NCBI GenBank assembly: GCA_003161195.1
Contig: PMOV01000120.1
Location: 715 to 6,593 of the forward strand
Origin: Acidobacteriota bacterium
GTDB lineage: Bacteria > Acidobacteriota > Terriglobia > Acidiferrales > UBA7541
DNA: 5,879 nt
Direction: 5' to 3'
Shown: piece by piece, positions 1-5,525 of the stretch
Layout: each line of letters starts with the position of its first letter
Position numbering within the stretch: position 1 is the stretch's first letter
The notes under the pieces: generated by a model
What the model saw: only the letters and a program-made list of their open reading frames with translations
The model's database searches: none
Told to the model about the DNA's origin: nothing
Program-made: the position numbers and the translations under genes

Positions 1-594
1 TTCAGCACCGTGGCGCCGCCCCTGGCTGGCGTCTTTCACATGCGCCTTGGACGTTTTCTGCTGTACGACACCGGCGGCTCGGCCATCTGGGCGGGGAGTT
101 TCCTCATCCTCGGGTACATTTTCAGCGGCCAGATCGAGCACATCGCGGAGCGTGCCGCCTCTCTCGGCAGCGGCTTGCTCGTCCTCATCATCGCCCTTAT
201 GGGCGGCTATATTCTCTACAAATACATCGGCCGCCGCCGCTTCCTGCATGAATTGCGCATCTCGCGTATCACCGTGGAAGAGTTAAAAGAAAAAATGGAT
301 CAGGGCGAACCTGTAATGGTGGTGGACCTGCGCCACCCGCTGGACTTCGACGCCGACCCCGAAACCATCCCCGGCGCCTTCCGCATCGATGCCAAGGAAC
401 TGGAGCAGCACAACGATCGCCTGCCGCACGATCGCGAAGTCATTTTGTATTGCACGTGCCCCAACGAAGCCACCAGCGCGCGCTTGGCACTGCTGCTGCG
501 CCGCCAGGGCATCCAGCACATTCGCCCGCTCGAGGGCGGCCTGGACGCTTGGCGTCAGCAGGGCTACCCGGTAGCCAGCGGATCGCACGGCTAG
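1..594 (+). CDS. DedA-family membrane protein fused to a C-terminal rhodanese domain (5' partial)
   Basis: The reading frame is open from base 1 and ends at TAG 592-594, so the N-terminus lies outside the window; the GTG at 10 is probably internal. Numbering visible residues from base 1, residues 4-45 carry the end of a DedA/SNARE-associated domain: a GVFHM stretch, FLLYDTGG, a membrane span at about 25-43 and GYIFSG. A second span follows at about 55-76, ending in a basic KYIGRRR stop. Residues 89-192 form a rhodanese domain with VVDLRHP, IPGAFRI, an active-site loop starting at Cys151 (YCTCPNE) and a GGLDAW end. DedA proteins are membrane proteins linked to lipid carrier or ion homeostasis; rhodaneses carry persulfide sulfur on the loop cysteine. 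The substrate cannot be told from sequence. The loop is C-x-C-P-N-E rather than the glycine-containing loop of classical GlpE types. wrbA follows 70 bases downstream. Identity is quite sure; the true start is not visible. Confidence 0.87.
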   Translation, partial: FSTVAPPLAGVFHMRLGRFLLYDTGGSAIWAGSFLILGYIFSGQIEHIAERAASLGSGLLVLIIALMGGYILYKYIGRRRFLHELRISRITVEELKEKMDQGEPVMVVDLRHPLDFDADPETIPGAFRIDAKELEQHNDRLPHDREVILYCTCPNEATSARLALLLRRQGIQHIRPLEGGLDAWRQQGYPVASGSHG

Positions 595-605
595 CTCGAT
601 TTTTT
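572..605 (+). terminator. Weak terminator-like hairpin at the end of the DedA-rhodanese gene
   Basis: TAGCC (572-576) pairs with GGCTA (589-593), with an inner GCG/CGC pair (578-580 with 584-586). The structure overlaps the stop codon. A run of six T follows at 600-605, six bases beyond the stem. The short interrupted stem and the gap before the T-run make this a weak candidate, so read-through into wrbA is possible. Confidence 0.3.
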
Positions 606-653
606 CCGGGCGCAACAGATCGCGCCGCAACCGGCCCAGATCGATCACTTTTT

Positions 654-660
654 AGGAGGA
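654..660 (+). promoter_or_regulatory. Strong Shine-Dalgarno site of wrbA
   Basis: AGGAGGA lies four bases before the ATG at 665. It is among the strongest ribosome binding sites in the window and fixes the wrbA start. Confidence 0.85.
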
Positions 661-664
661 CGCG

Positions 665-1282
665 ATGAGTATCAAAGTGAATGTCATTTTCTACAGCATG
701 TACGGCCACGTCTACAAAATGGCGGAAGCCATCGCCGGGGGTGCCAAGTCCGTTCCCGGCGCGGAAGTTTCCTTGTTCCAGGTGCCGGAAGTATTGCCGG
801 ACGCCGTCCTCGAGCAATACGGCGCCAAAGCCGCACGCGCCGCCTTCGCGAAAGTTCCCGTAGCCACGCTGGATAACCTCACCGAAGCGCACGCCATCAT
901 CTTCGGCACACCCACACGCTTCGGCAACATGGCCGGCCAGATGCGCAATTTCCTCGATTCCACCGGCCAGATCTGGTTCAAGGGCGGCTTGATCGGCAAA
1001 GTCGGCAGCGTCTTCGCCTCCACCGGCACGCAGCATGGTGGCCAGGAAACCACCATCACCAGCTTTCACACCACGCTGCTCCATCACGGCATGATCATCG
1101 TCGGCGTGCCCTATAGCGAAGCGGGCCTCCTGGACATGAACGCGATTAGCGGCGGCACGCCCTACGGCGCCACCACCATGGCCGGCGCAGACGGGTCGCG
1201 CCAACCCACGGAAAACGAACTGAAGATCGCACGCTACCAAGGCAAGCACGTCGCCGAAATCACCAGCAAGCTATTCCGTTAG
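665..1282 (+). CDS. wrbA: NAD(P)H:quinone oxidoreductase, WrbA type (flavodoxin-like)
   Basis: The 205-residue product matches the usual length of WrbA proteins (about 200). These are soluble tetrameric FMN enzymes that reduce quinones by two electrons with NAD(P)H, avoiding semiquinone radicals. The flavodoxin-fold phosphate-binding stretch is FYSMYGHVYKMAEAI near residues 9-23. The family block GTPTRFGNMAGQMRNFLD lies near residues 82-99, followed by WFKGGLIGKVGSVFAST and GTQHGGQETT, which cover the FMN and active-site region. A C-terminal GGTPYGATTMAG and the SRQPTENEL stretch are also typical of the family. The ATG at 665 is set by the AGGAGGA site just upstream. No promoter is evident in the 70-base gap, so transcription from the DedA-rhodanese gene is possible. 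The gene converges on dcd. I see no missing key motif. The quinone-reductase role is inferred from the family. Confidence 0.95.
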   Translation: MSIKVNVIFYSMYGHVYKMAEAIAGGAKSVPGAEVSLFQVPEVLPDAVLEQYGAKAARAAFAKVPVATLDNLTEAHAIIFGTPTRFGNMAGQMRNFLDSTGQIWFKGGLIGKVGSVFASTGTQHGGQETTITSFHTTLLHHGMIIVGVPYSEAGLLDMNAISGGTPYGATTMAGADGSRQPTENELKIARYQGKHVAEITSKLFR

Positions 1283-1322
1283 AAAAAACAATGGCGGCGG
1301 TACCGATTGCTTTACCGCCGCC
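1283..1322 (-). terminator. Rho-independent terminator of dcd, between convergent genes
   Basis: GGCGGCGGTA (1293-1302) and TACCGCCGCC (1313-1322) form a perfect 10-bp stem with a 10-base loop. Read on the minus strand the stem begins five bases after the dcd stop codon and is followed by ATTG and then a run of six T (the A-run at 1283-1288 of the plus strand). That is a classic intrinsic terminator for dcd. On the plus strand no T-run follows the stem, so termination of wrbA here would be weaker. Confidence 0.8.
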
Positions 1323-1327
1323 CTCTC

Positions 1328-1882
1328 CTATAGCCGCGGGGGAACAATCCCCACCTGCGACTGATATTTCCCTTTCTTATCTTTGTAACTCACTTCGCAA
1401 TCGTCGTCCGACTCGAAGAAAATCACCTGGCACAATCCTTCGTTGGCGTAAATCTTCGCCGGCAACGGCGTGGTATTGCTGATCTCTAGCGTCACGAACC
1501 CTTCCCACTCCGGCTCAAACGGCGTCACGTTCACGATAATCCCGCAACGCGCGTAGGTGGATTTCCCCACGCAGATCGTCAACACGTTCCGCGGTATCCG
1601 GAAATATTCCACCGAGCGCGCCAGCGCAAACGAGTTCGGCGGAATAATGCACACCTCGCCTTGAAACGCCACCAGCGACCGCGCATCGAATTTCTTCGGA
1701 TCCACGATCGTCGAGTTCACGTTGGTAAAAATCTGAAACTCATCCGCCACGCGAATGTCGTAGCCATACGACGATACGCCGTAACTGATCACCCCTTCGC
1801 GCACCTGGCGATCGGTGAACGGCTCAATCATTTTATGTTCCAACGACATCTTGCGGATCCAGCGGTCGGGCCTTACAGACAT
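1328..1882 (-). CDS. dcd: dCTP deaminase
   Basis: The 184-residue product is a trimeric cytosolic enzyme of the dUTPase/DCD fold that deaminates dCTP to dUTP, feeding dTMP synthesis. The N-terminus MSVRPDRWIRKM and the HKMIEPF block are typical of this widespread subfamily. SYGVSSYGYDIRVADEF follows near residues 33-49. The active-site region holds GKSTYARCG (Ser108, Arg112) and WEGFVTLEISNTTPLPAKIY. Glu133 falls at the place of the catalytic Glu of E. coli Dcd (Glu138), and Ser108 and Arg112 match Ser111 and Arg115 there. The ATG at 1882 is chosen because a GGAGG site stands five bases upstream and the protein then begins where homologues do; an in-frame ATG 24 codons earlier would add an unconserved leader. 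Some relatives are bifunctional and also release pyrophosphate from dUTP; sequence alone does not settle that here. Confidence 0.95.
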   Translation of the reverse strand: MSVRPDRWIRKMSLEHKMIEPFTDRQVREGVISYGVSSYGYDIRVADEFQIFTNVNSTIVDPKKFDARSLVAFQGEVCIIPPNSFALARSVEYFRIPRNVLTICVGKSTYARCGIIVNVTPFEPEWEGFVTLEISNTTPLPAKIYANEGLCQVIFFESDDDCEVSYKDKKGKYQSQVGIVPPRL

Positions 1883-1887
1883 CCATT

Positions 1888-1892
1888 CCTCC
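1888..1892 (-). promoter_or_regulatory. Shine-Dalgarno site that decides the dcd start
   Basis: On the minus strand GGAGG lies five bases before the ATG at 1882. It supports the shorter dcd start over the in-frame ATG at 1954. Confidence 0.8.
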
Positions 1893-1989
1893 AAGAGGTA
1901 GCGTGCTCCAGGCGCGTTCCACACTGCGAACCCATCCGCAAATGCGATCGGCAACTGCGCGCAGGAACGTGCATGCGAAAAGATGGGTC

Positions 1990-2019
1990 AGTGTAGTGCA
2001 GGCGTCTAGTCCTTGACAA
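1990..2019 (-). promoter_or_regulatory. Candidate sigma70 promoter of dcd
   Basis: On the minus strand TTGTCA (complement of 2014-2019, five of six matches to the -35 consensus) is followed by an 18-base spacer and TACACT (complement of 1990-1995, four of six to the -10 consensus). Transcription would begin near 1983, giving dcd a leader of about 100 bases. The -35 box overlaps that of the HU/IHF promoter on the other strand. Confidence 0.5.
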
Positions 2020-2041
2020 CCTGCGGCGCACCCTCTAGCAT
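2013..2041 (+). promoter_or_regulatory. Sigma70 promoter of the HU/IHF-family gene
   Basis: A perfect -35 box TTGACA (2013-2018), a 17-base spacer and TAGCAT (2036-2041, four of six to the -10 consensus) point at the gene starting at 2069. Transcription would begin near 2048, leaving a leader of about 20 bases that contains the ribosome binding site. Confidence 0.7.
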
Positions 2042-2058
2042 CGGCCCACGGTTCAAGC

Positions 2059-2063
2059 GGAGG
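2059..2063 (+). promoter_or_regulatory. Shine-Dalgarno site supporting the GTG start of the HU/IHF gene
   Basis: GGAGG lies five bases before the GTG at 2069. It supports this non-ATG start, which also gives an N-terminus of normal family length. Confidence 0.75.
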
Positions 2064-2068
2064 CTTGT

Positions 2069-2356
2069 GTGATCAAGTTGGACATCGTGAATGCGGTTGT
2101 CACCACCACGAATATCAGCCGCACCAAGGCCGAACAGGCCGTCGAGACGGTTTTCGAGTCTCTCAAAATGGCGCTCGGTCGCGGCCAGCGCATCGAACTC
2201 CGCCGCTTCGGCGTCTTCAGCGTCAAGCCCCGCAAGACCGGCATCGGCCGCAATCCCCGCACCGGCGAGGAAGTCAGCATCCCCCCAGGCAAAGCCGTCC
2301 GCTTCAAGCCCGGCAAAGAACTTCAGGGCCTGGAAGAAGCCAAAGCCGCCGAATAA
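2069..2356 (+). CDS. HU/IHF-family DNA-binding protein
   Basis: The 95-residue product is a full-length member of the bacterial HU/IHF family (usually 90-100 residues). These are dimeric nucleoid proteins that bend DNA by inserting a beta-arm proline into the minor groove. Residues 1-40 are the two dimerising helices (MIKLDIVNAV, then the TKAEQAVETVFESLK helix). RIELRRFGVFSVKPR at 41-55 forms the sheet, and the arm holds GRNPRTGEE with the intercalating Pro63. The IPPGKAVRFKPGKEL block closes the fold. Conservation of RFG-F and GRNP-TG makes the family certain. Whether it acts as HU homodimer or IHF-like subunit is unresolved; the RRFG and GRNPRTGEE form looks more IHF-like. The gene starts with GTG behind a good GGAGG site and has its own promoter divergent from dcd. 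No clear terminator follows. Confidence 0.95.
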   Translation: MIKLDIVNAVVTTTNISRTKAEQAVETVFESLKMALGRGQRIELRRFGVFSVKPRKTGIGRNPRTGEEVSIPPGKAVRFKPGKELQGLEEAKAAE

Positions 2357-2489
2357 GTCTTCCACACGTTGTAGCGACAAACTTTTCAAACGTTGGTGCG
2401 TACAACATGCAGTCTCTTCCACTGCCGTTACAACCATGCCGCGCTTAGTGCGAAGTTGACTCGCCACTCATCACTCGCCACTTTTTCGT

Positions 2490-2529
2490 GATTGAAAAAT
2501 CTTTTTCAGCAGCGGTCGCTGCTTCAATC
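2490..2529. repeat. Cluster of nested palindromes able to form a three-way junction
   Basis: Outer arms GATT (2490-2493) and AATC (2526-2529) enclose two adjacent hairpins: GAAAAA/TTTTTC (2494-2499 with 2502-2507) and AGCAGCG/CGCTGCT (2508-2514 with 2517-2523). An alternative pairing extends the outer stem to GATTGA/TCAATC. No T-run follows on the plus strand, so it is a poor terminator for the HU/IHF gene. The loops are very short (two bases), so real hairpins would open a pair or two. Confidence 0.5.
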
Positions 2530-2553
2530 TGGCGCGCACGAACTTACCCCCAA

Positions 2554-2582
2554 TCGACCCGCGCCGTTTTTTGTGTTGTACT
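2554..2582 (+). promoter_or_regulatory. Possible extended -10 promoter of the M50 protease gene
   Basis: TCGACC (2554-2559, four of six to the -35 consensus), a 17-base spacer and TGTACT (2577-2582, four of six) carry an upstream TGT (2574-2576) as in extended -10 promoters. Transcription would begin near 2589, which would exclude a protease start at 2488 and favour 2623 or 2692. The match is modest. Confidence 0.35.
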
Positions 2583-2691
2583 AAATCGTGCAGCCGCGCG
2601 CCCAATTCCCAGGCCATCGTCCTTGAGCACCCCGCCGACAGAAACTCTTCTGCCACCCGCCCAGCCGCGCTGGATCCCTGCTCCCGCGGGC

Positions 2692-3609
2692 ATGTACCAC
2701 CGCGAGGAGTTCCCACATCCCTCGCTACGCAGTCTGCTTCTCGCCATCGCTCTCTTTCTTCTCACCCTTTGTACCGCCCTCGCCGCCGGCACGCAATTCG
2801 CCGTCACCTTCGCGCAAAATCGCCCCGCGTCCTTCGATGAACTCCTCAACGCCTACACGCTCTTCTACAAAAATCCCCACGCCCTGCTGGCAGGGCTGCC
2901 TTTTGCCGCCACGCTGCTCACCATCCTCCTCGCACACGAACTAGGCCACTTCTTCGCCTGCCGCCACCATTACATCCACGCCAGCTACCCGCTCTTCATT
3001 CCCTTTCCGTCTCTCATCGGTACTTTCGGCGCGATCATCCTGATGCGTTCGCCTATCCGCACGAATCGCTCGCTCTTCGATGTCGGCGCCAGCGGCCCGC
3101 TGGTCGGCTTCGTTTTCGCCGTGCCCGCGCTGCTCTACGGCGTCTTGCACGCCAAGCTCGTCTCCGGTCCGTCAGGCGCAGAGGTGCCCCTAAGTTTTGG
3201 CAACCCTTTGCTCTTGCATTTGCTGGCGGCCATCGTGTATCCCGGCGCCCCGGTAAAAAATTTGTTGCTCGACCCCATCGGCCGCGCCGCCTGGGTTGGC
3301 CTGTTTGCCACCTCGCTAAATCTTCTTCCGGCCGGCCAGCTCGACGGCGGCCACATTCTGCGCTCCATCAATCCGCGCGCGCACAAAATCGTTTCCTGGC
3401 TTCTGCCAATCGCATTGCTGGCACTAGGTTTTATCGGGCAAGCCTGGATTTGGTACATCTGGGCGACCATGCTCCTCGCCAGCCTCTTCCTGCGTATCGC
3501 CCCGGTCTACGATCCCACGCCGCTCGATCCCCCGCGCCGGTTCGGCGCATTCCTCGCGCTGCTGGTCTTCGTGCTGTCCTTCATGCTCCTGCCTATCGTC
3601 GCAAACTGA
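2692..3609 (+). CDS. M50 site-2-protease-like membrane zinc metalloprotease
   Basis: From the ATG at 2692 the product has 305 residues with several membrane spans: about 12-32, 66-88, 132-152, 170-183, 195-215, 233-265 and 286-303. The zinc site HELGH (residues 82-86) sits in a span, and the second site motif NLLPAGQLDGGH (210-221, Asp218 the likely third ligand) follows in a later span, the order seen in family M50. PSLIGTFGAIILMRSPI (106-122) resembles the strand region of the plant EGY and cyanobacterial branch. Such enzymes cleave substrates inside the membrane; the substrate here is unknown and no anti-sigma gene is next to it. The start is uncertain: the frame is open to GTG 2488 and passes TTG 2623, none with a good ribosome site. 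I chose 2692 because it directly precedes the first span, but a proline-rich N-terminal segment from 2623 is possible. The permease gene follows after 110 bases. Confidence 0.88.
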   Translation: MYHREEFPHPSLRSLLLAIALFLLTLCTALAAGTQFAVTFAQNRPASFDELLNAYTLFYKNPHALLAGLPFAATLLTILLAHELGHFFACRHHYIHASYPLFIPFPSLIGTFGAIILMRSPIRTNRSLFDVGASGPLVGFVFAVPALLYGVLHAKLVSGPSGAEVPLSFGNPLLLHLLAAIVYPGAPVKNLLLDPIGRAAWVGLFATSLNLLPAGQLDGGHILRSINPRAHKIVSWLLPIALLALGFIGQAWIWYIWATMLLASLFLRIAPVYDPTPLDPPRRFGAFLALLVFVLSFMLLPIVAN

Positions 3610-3719
3610 GCGCCGCAGACCGTTCGCTTTCACAATTACCTGCTTCGCGGGATGTCGAGCCGTCGTCCAAGCTTTTCCGCACCACGCCCGCTTCACTGCG
3701 CTATCCTTTTTCCGCCCGC

Positions 3720-5063
3720 ATGCCGCCTCTTCTCCGCACTCTCCGCCAGCGCGACCTTCTCTACCTCTTCGTAGGTTCCGTCATCGGCTCCGGCATTTTC
3801 TTAACGCCCGGCCAAGTTCTCCACCAACTCGGCGGCTCGGTAGGCTTCTCCCTGCTGGCCTGGCTAGCCGGTGGCCTCCTCTCGCTCCTCGGCGCACTCA
3901 CCTACGCGGAACTCGCCGCCGCCAATCCCGAAGCCGGCGGCCTCTATTGCTACATCCGCGACGGCTTCGGCCGCTTCTTCGCCTTCCTCTACGGCTGGTG
4001 CCTCTTCCTGGTCATCGCCAGCGCCACCATTGCCGCACTGGCTCGCGCCTTCACGCGCTATCTCACCGAAATTCTCCCCATCAGCGACATCGCAGCCACT
4101 ATCGTCGCCATCCTGATGATCGCCGTCGTCAGCGCCGTCAACGTCTGGGGCACCCGCAAAAGTTCCGACCTGCAAAACTGGACCACGCTAGTCAAAGCCG
4201 GCCTGGTGGTCCTACTGAGCGCGGTCCTGCTCTCCCTCGGACACCACGCCAGCGATCTCCCTCCAGCCATGCCCGCCGCGCAACACGGCTTCTCCCTCGC
4301 CACCAACTTCGGCCTGGCCATGGTCGCCGTCCTCTGGGCCTATGAAGGCTGGCAGTTCGGCACCTACAGCGCCGGCGAGGTCGTCAACCCGCAAAAAAGT
4401 TTTCCCCGCGCCTTCCTGCTGGGCTCCGTCATCCTGATCGTGCTGTACCTGGTCGCCGTCGTCGCCTATCTCGTCGCCCTCGGCCCCGCAGCCGCCTCCG
4501 CCAGCACCGCCATCGCCGCCGACTCCACCCGCCTCGTCCTCGGCCGCTGGGCCGGCAAAGCCATCGCCGCCACCATCCTCATCTCCACCTTCAGCGCCAC
4601 CAACAGCGTCATCCTCACCGCCCCGCGTGTCTTTTACGCCATGGCCAACGACCATCTCTTCTTCCAAAAGTTCGCCGAGGTCCACCCGCGCTTCCGCACT
4701 CCCGCCATCGCCATCGTCGCGCTCGGCATTTGGTCCGCCATCCTCGCCTCCGCTGGAAAATTCGCCGAACTCGCCGGCGGCGCCATCTTCATCGGCTGGA
4801 TTTTCTACGGCCTGGCTGCCGCCGCGATCTTCCCGATCCGCAAAGCCGCAAAACACACCGCCCTTCCCTACCGCGTTCCCGGCTATCCCTGGACGCCCCT
4901 ACTCTTCGTTCTGGTCGCCGCCGTTATCGTCGCTAACTCCGTCTACGCCGCCATTAAAAATCCCGCCGATTTCAAATTCCTCGAACTCACCATCGCTCTA
5001 TTCCTCCTCGGCACCCCGTCCTATTTTCTCTGGCAGTGGTCTCGCAAGCGCACACCATCCTGA
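3720..5063 (+). CDS. APC-superfamily amino acid permease (LAT-like)
   Basis: The 447-residue product is an inner-membrane transporter of the amino acid-polyamine-organocation superfamily with about 12 predicted spans. Span 1 holds the unwound substrate-binding motif VIGSGIF (residues 21-27). TYAELAAANPEAGGLYCYIRDGFG (61-84, shown in two parts as TYAEL and PEAGGLYCYIRDGFG) and FLYGW (89-93) match the span 2-3 region of the family. WAYEGWQ (206-212) marks span 6. The cytoplasmic loop APRVFYAMANDHLFF (301-315) with HPRFRTP after it and LPYRVPGYP (382-390) are typical of LAT and related exchangers. The substrate is probably a neutral amino acid, but this cannot be fixed. The frame is open to 3450, overlapping the protease gene; the ATG at 3720 is chosen because span 1 begins at the expected distance. 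No Shine-Dalgarno is present. TATCCT at 3702-3707 could be a -10 box giving an almost leaderless message, without a good -35. Confidence 0.92.
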   Translation: MPPLLRTLRQRDLLYLFVGSVIGSGIFLTPGQVLHQLGGSVGFSLLAWLAGGLLSLLGALTYAELAAANPEAGGLYCYIRDGFGRFFAFLYGWCLFLVIASATIAALARAFTRYLTEILPISDIAATIVAILMIAVVSAVNVWGTRKSSDLQNWTTLVKAGLVVLLSAVLLSLGHHASDLPPAMPAAQHGFSLATNFGLAMVAVLWAYEGWQFGTYSAGEVVNPQKSFPRAFLLGSVILIVLYLVAVVAYLVALGPAAASASTAIAADSTRLVLGRWAGKAIAATILISTFSATNSVILTAPRVFYAMANDHLFFQKFAEVHPRFRTPAIAIVALGIWSAILASAGKFAELAGGAIFIGWIFYGLAAAAIFPIRKAAKHTALPYRVPGYPWTPLLFVLVAAVIVANSVYAAIKNPADFKFLELTIALFLLGTPSYFLWQWSRKRTPS

Positions 5064-5111
5064 GCTAAACTGTCCCCGCTGACCAGCCCGTCTTCGCGAG
5101 AAAAACTTGCC

Positions 5112-5525
5112 ATGAACATCGGCGACTTCCGCCGCATCGCCCTCTCCCTCGAAGGCGCCGAAGAAAGCTCCCACATGGGCGCCGCGGATTTTCGCGTCGG
5201 CAAGCGCATCTTCGCCACCCTGGCTCACGGCAAGCTCGGCTACGGCAACCTTATGCTCGACCCCGAACAGCAAGCCGCCTTCGTCCAGGAACTCCCCGAC
5301 GTCTTCCTTCCTGTCCACGGCGGCTGGGGCCGCAACGGCGCGACCCACATCCGCCTGGCCAACGCCGACGAAGAAGTCCTCCGCGGCGCCCTGCAAGCCG
5401 CCTGGAAGCTCCGCCTCGCCAAAAACGCCAAGGTTGCCAAGCCATCCGCGCAAAAATCGCCAAAAGAATCCGCGAACGCCCCGGCAAAATCGCCGCGCTT
5501 CACTCCTAAAACGCGCCGCAAATAA
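5112..5525 (+). CDS. MmcQ/YjbR-family protein with a basic C-terminal tail
   Basis: The 137-residue product has a complete YjbR-like domain (PF04237 family, by recognition) in residues 1-101: FRRIALSL at 6-13, HMGAADFRVGKRIFATL at 21-37, GNLMLDPEQQAAF at 45-57 and VHGGWGRNGATHIRLA at 68-83, then a closing helix. Members have a MotA-like or double-wing DNA-binding fold and are often named DNA-binding proteins, but the biological role is poorly defined. Residues 104-137 are an added tail of low complexity with 11 basic and one acidic residue and three S/T-P-K/R motifs (SPK 116-118, SPR 127-129, TPK 131-133). The ATG at 5112 fits the family N-terminus; upstream there is only a weak purine-rich GCGAGAAAAA. 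The gap to the permease is 48 bases and includes TAAACT (5066-5071), a possible -10 box without a good -35, so co-transcription with the permease is possible. Confidence 0.9.
   Translation: MNIGDFRRIALSLEGAEESSHMGAADFRVGKRIFATLAHGKLGYGNLMLDPEQQAAFVQELPDVFLPVHGGWGRNGATHIRLANADEEVLRGALQAAWKLRLAKNAKVAKPSAQKSPKESANAPAKSPRFTPKTRRK

Larger units (their letters stand above)
2357..2691. other. Non-coding stretch between the HU/IHF gene and the M50 protease gene
   Basis: I see no convincing gene here. Contents are: a 6-bp inverted repeat GTTGTA/TACAAC (2368-2373 with 2401-2406), a direct repeat of ACTCGCCACT (2459-2468 and 2473-2482), a palindrome cluster at 2490-2529, and a possible promoter at 2554-2582. 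The plus-strand frame of the downstream protease is open back to 2488, but codon use in 2488-2590 has many A/T third positions, unlike the genes nearby. The part from about 2600 onward is more coding-like, so the protease could start somewhat earlier than 2692. Confidence 0.6.

Noticed and set aside
440..1249. Long minus-strand open frame (269 codons) opposite the rhodanese end and wrbA
   Set aside because: It lies antisense to two well-recognised genes, its translation is low-complexity Gly/Ala/Asp-rich with no known motif, and such frames arise from the high G/C third positions of the real genes.
1883..1954. Upstream in-frame ATG of dcd adding 24 residues
   Set aside because: The GGAGG site and the conserved MSVRPDRWIR N-terminus both point to the ATG at 1882.
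2006..2467. Minus-strand open frame covering the HU/IHF gene
   Set aside because: It is antisense to a clear HU/IHF-family gene and its translation has no recognisable domain.
2459..2482. Direct repeat ACTCGCCACT as a possible CRISPR or operator
   Set aside because: There are only two 10-base copies with a four-base spacer and no array. It is more likely simple intergenic sequence slippage.
3450..3719. N-terminal extension of the permease frame
   Set aside because: It overlaps the end of the protease gene, shows no family similarity and would put about 90 residues before the first span.
4212..4856. Minus-strand open frame (214 codons) opposite the permease
   Set aside because: Its product is almost all Gly, Glu, Asp and Ala, the usual mirror of a hydrophobic GC-rich membrane protein gene. 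No start signal is seen.
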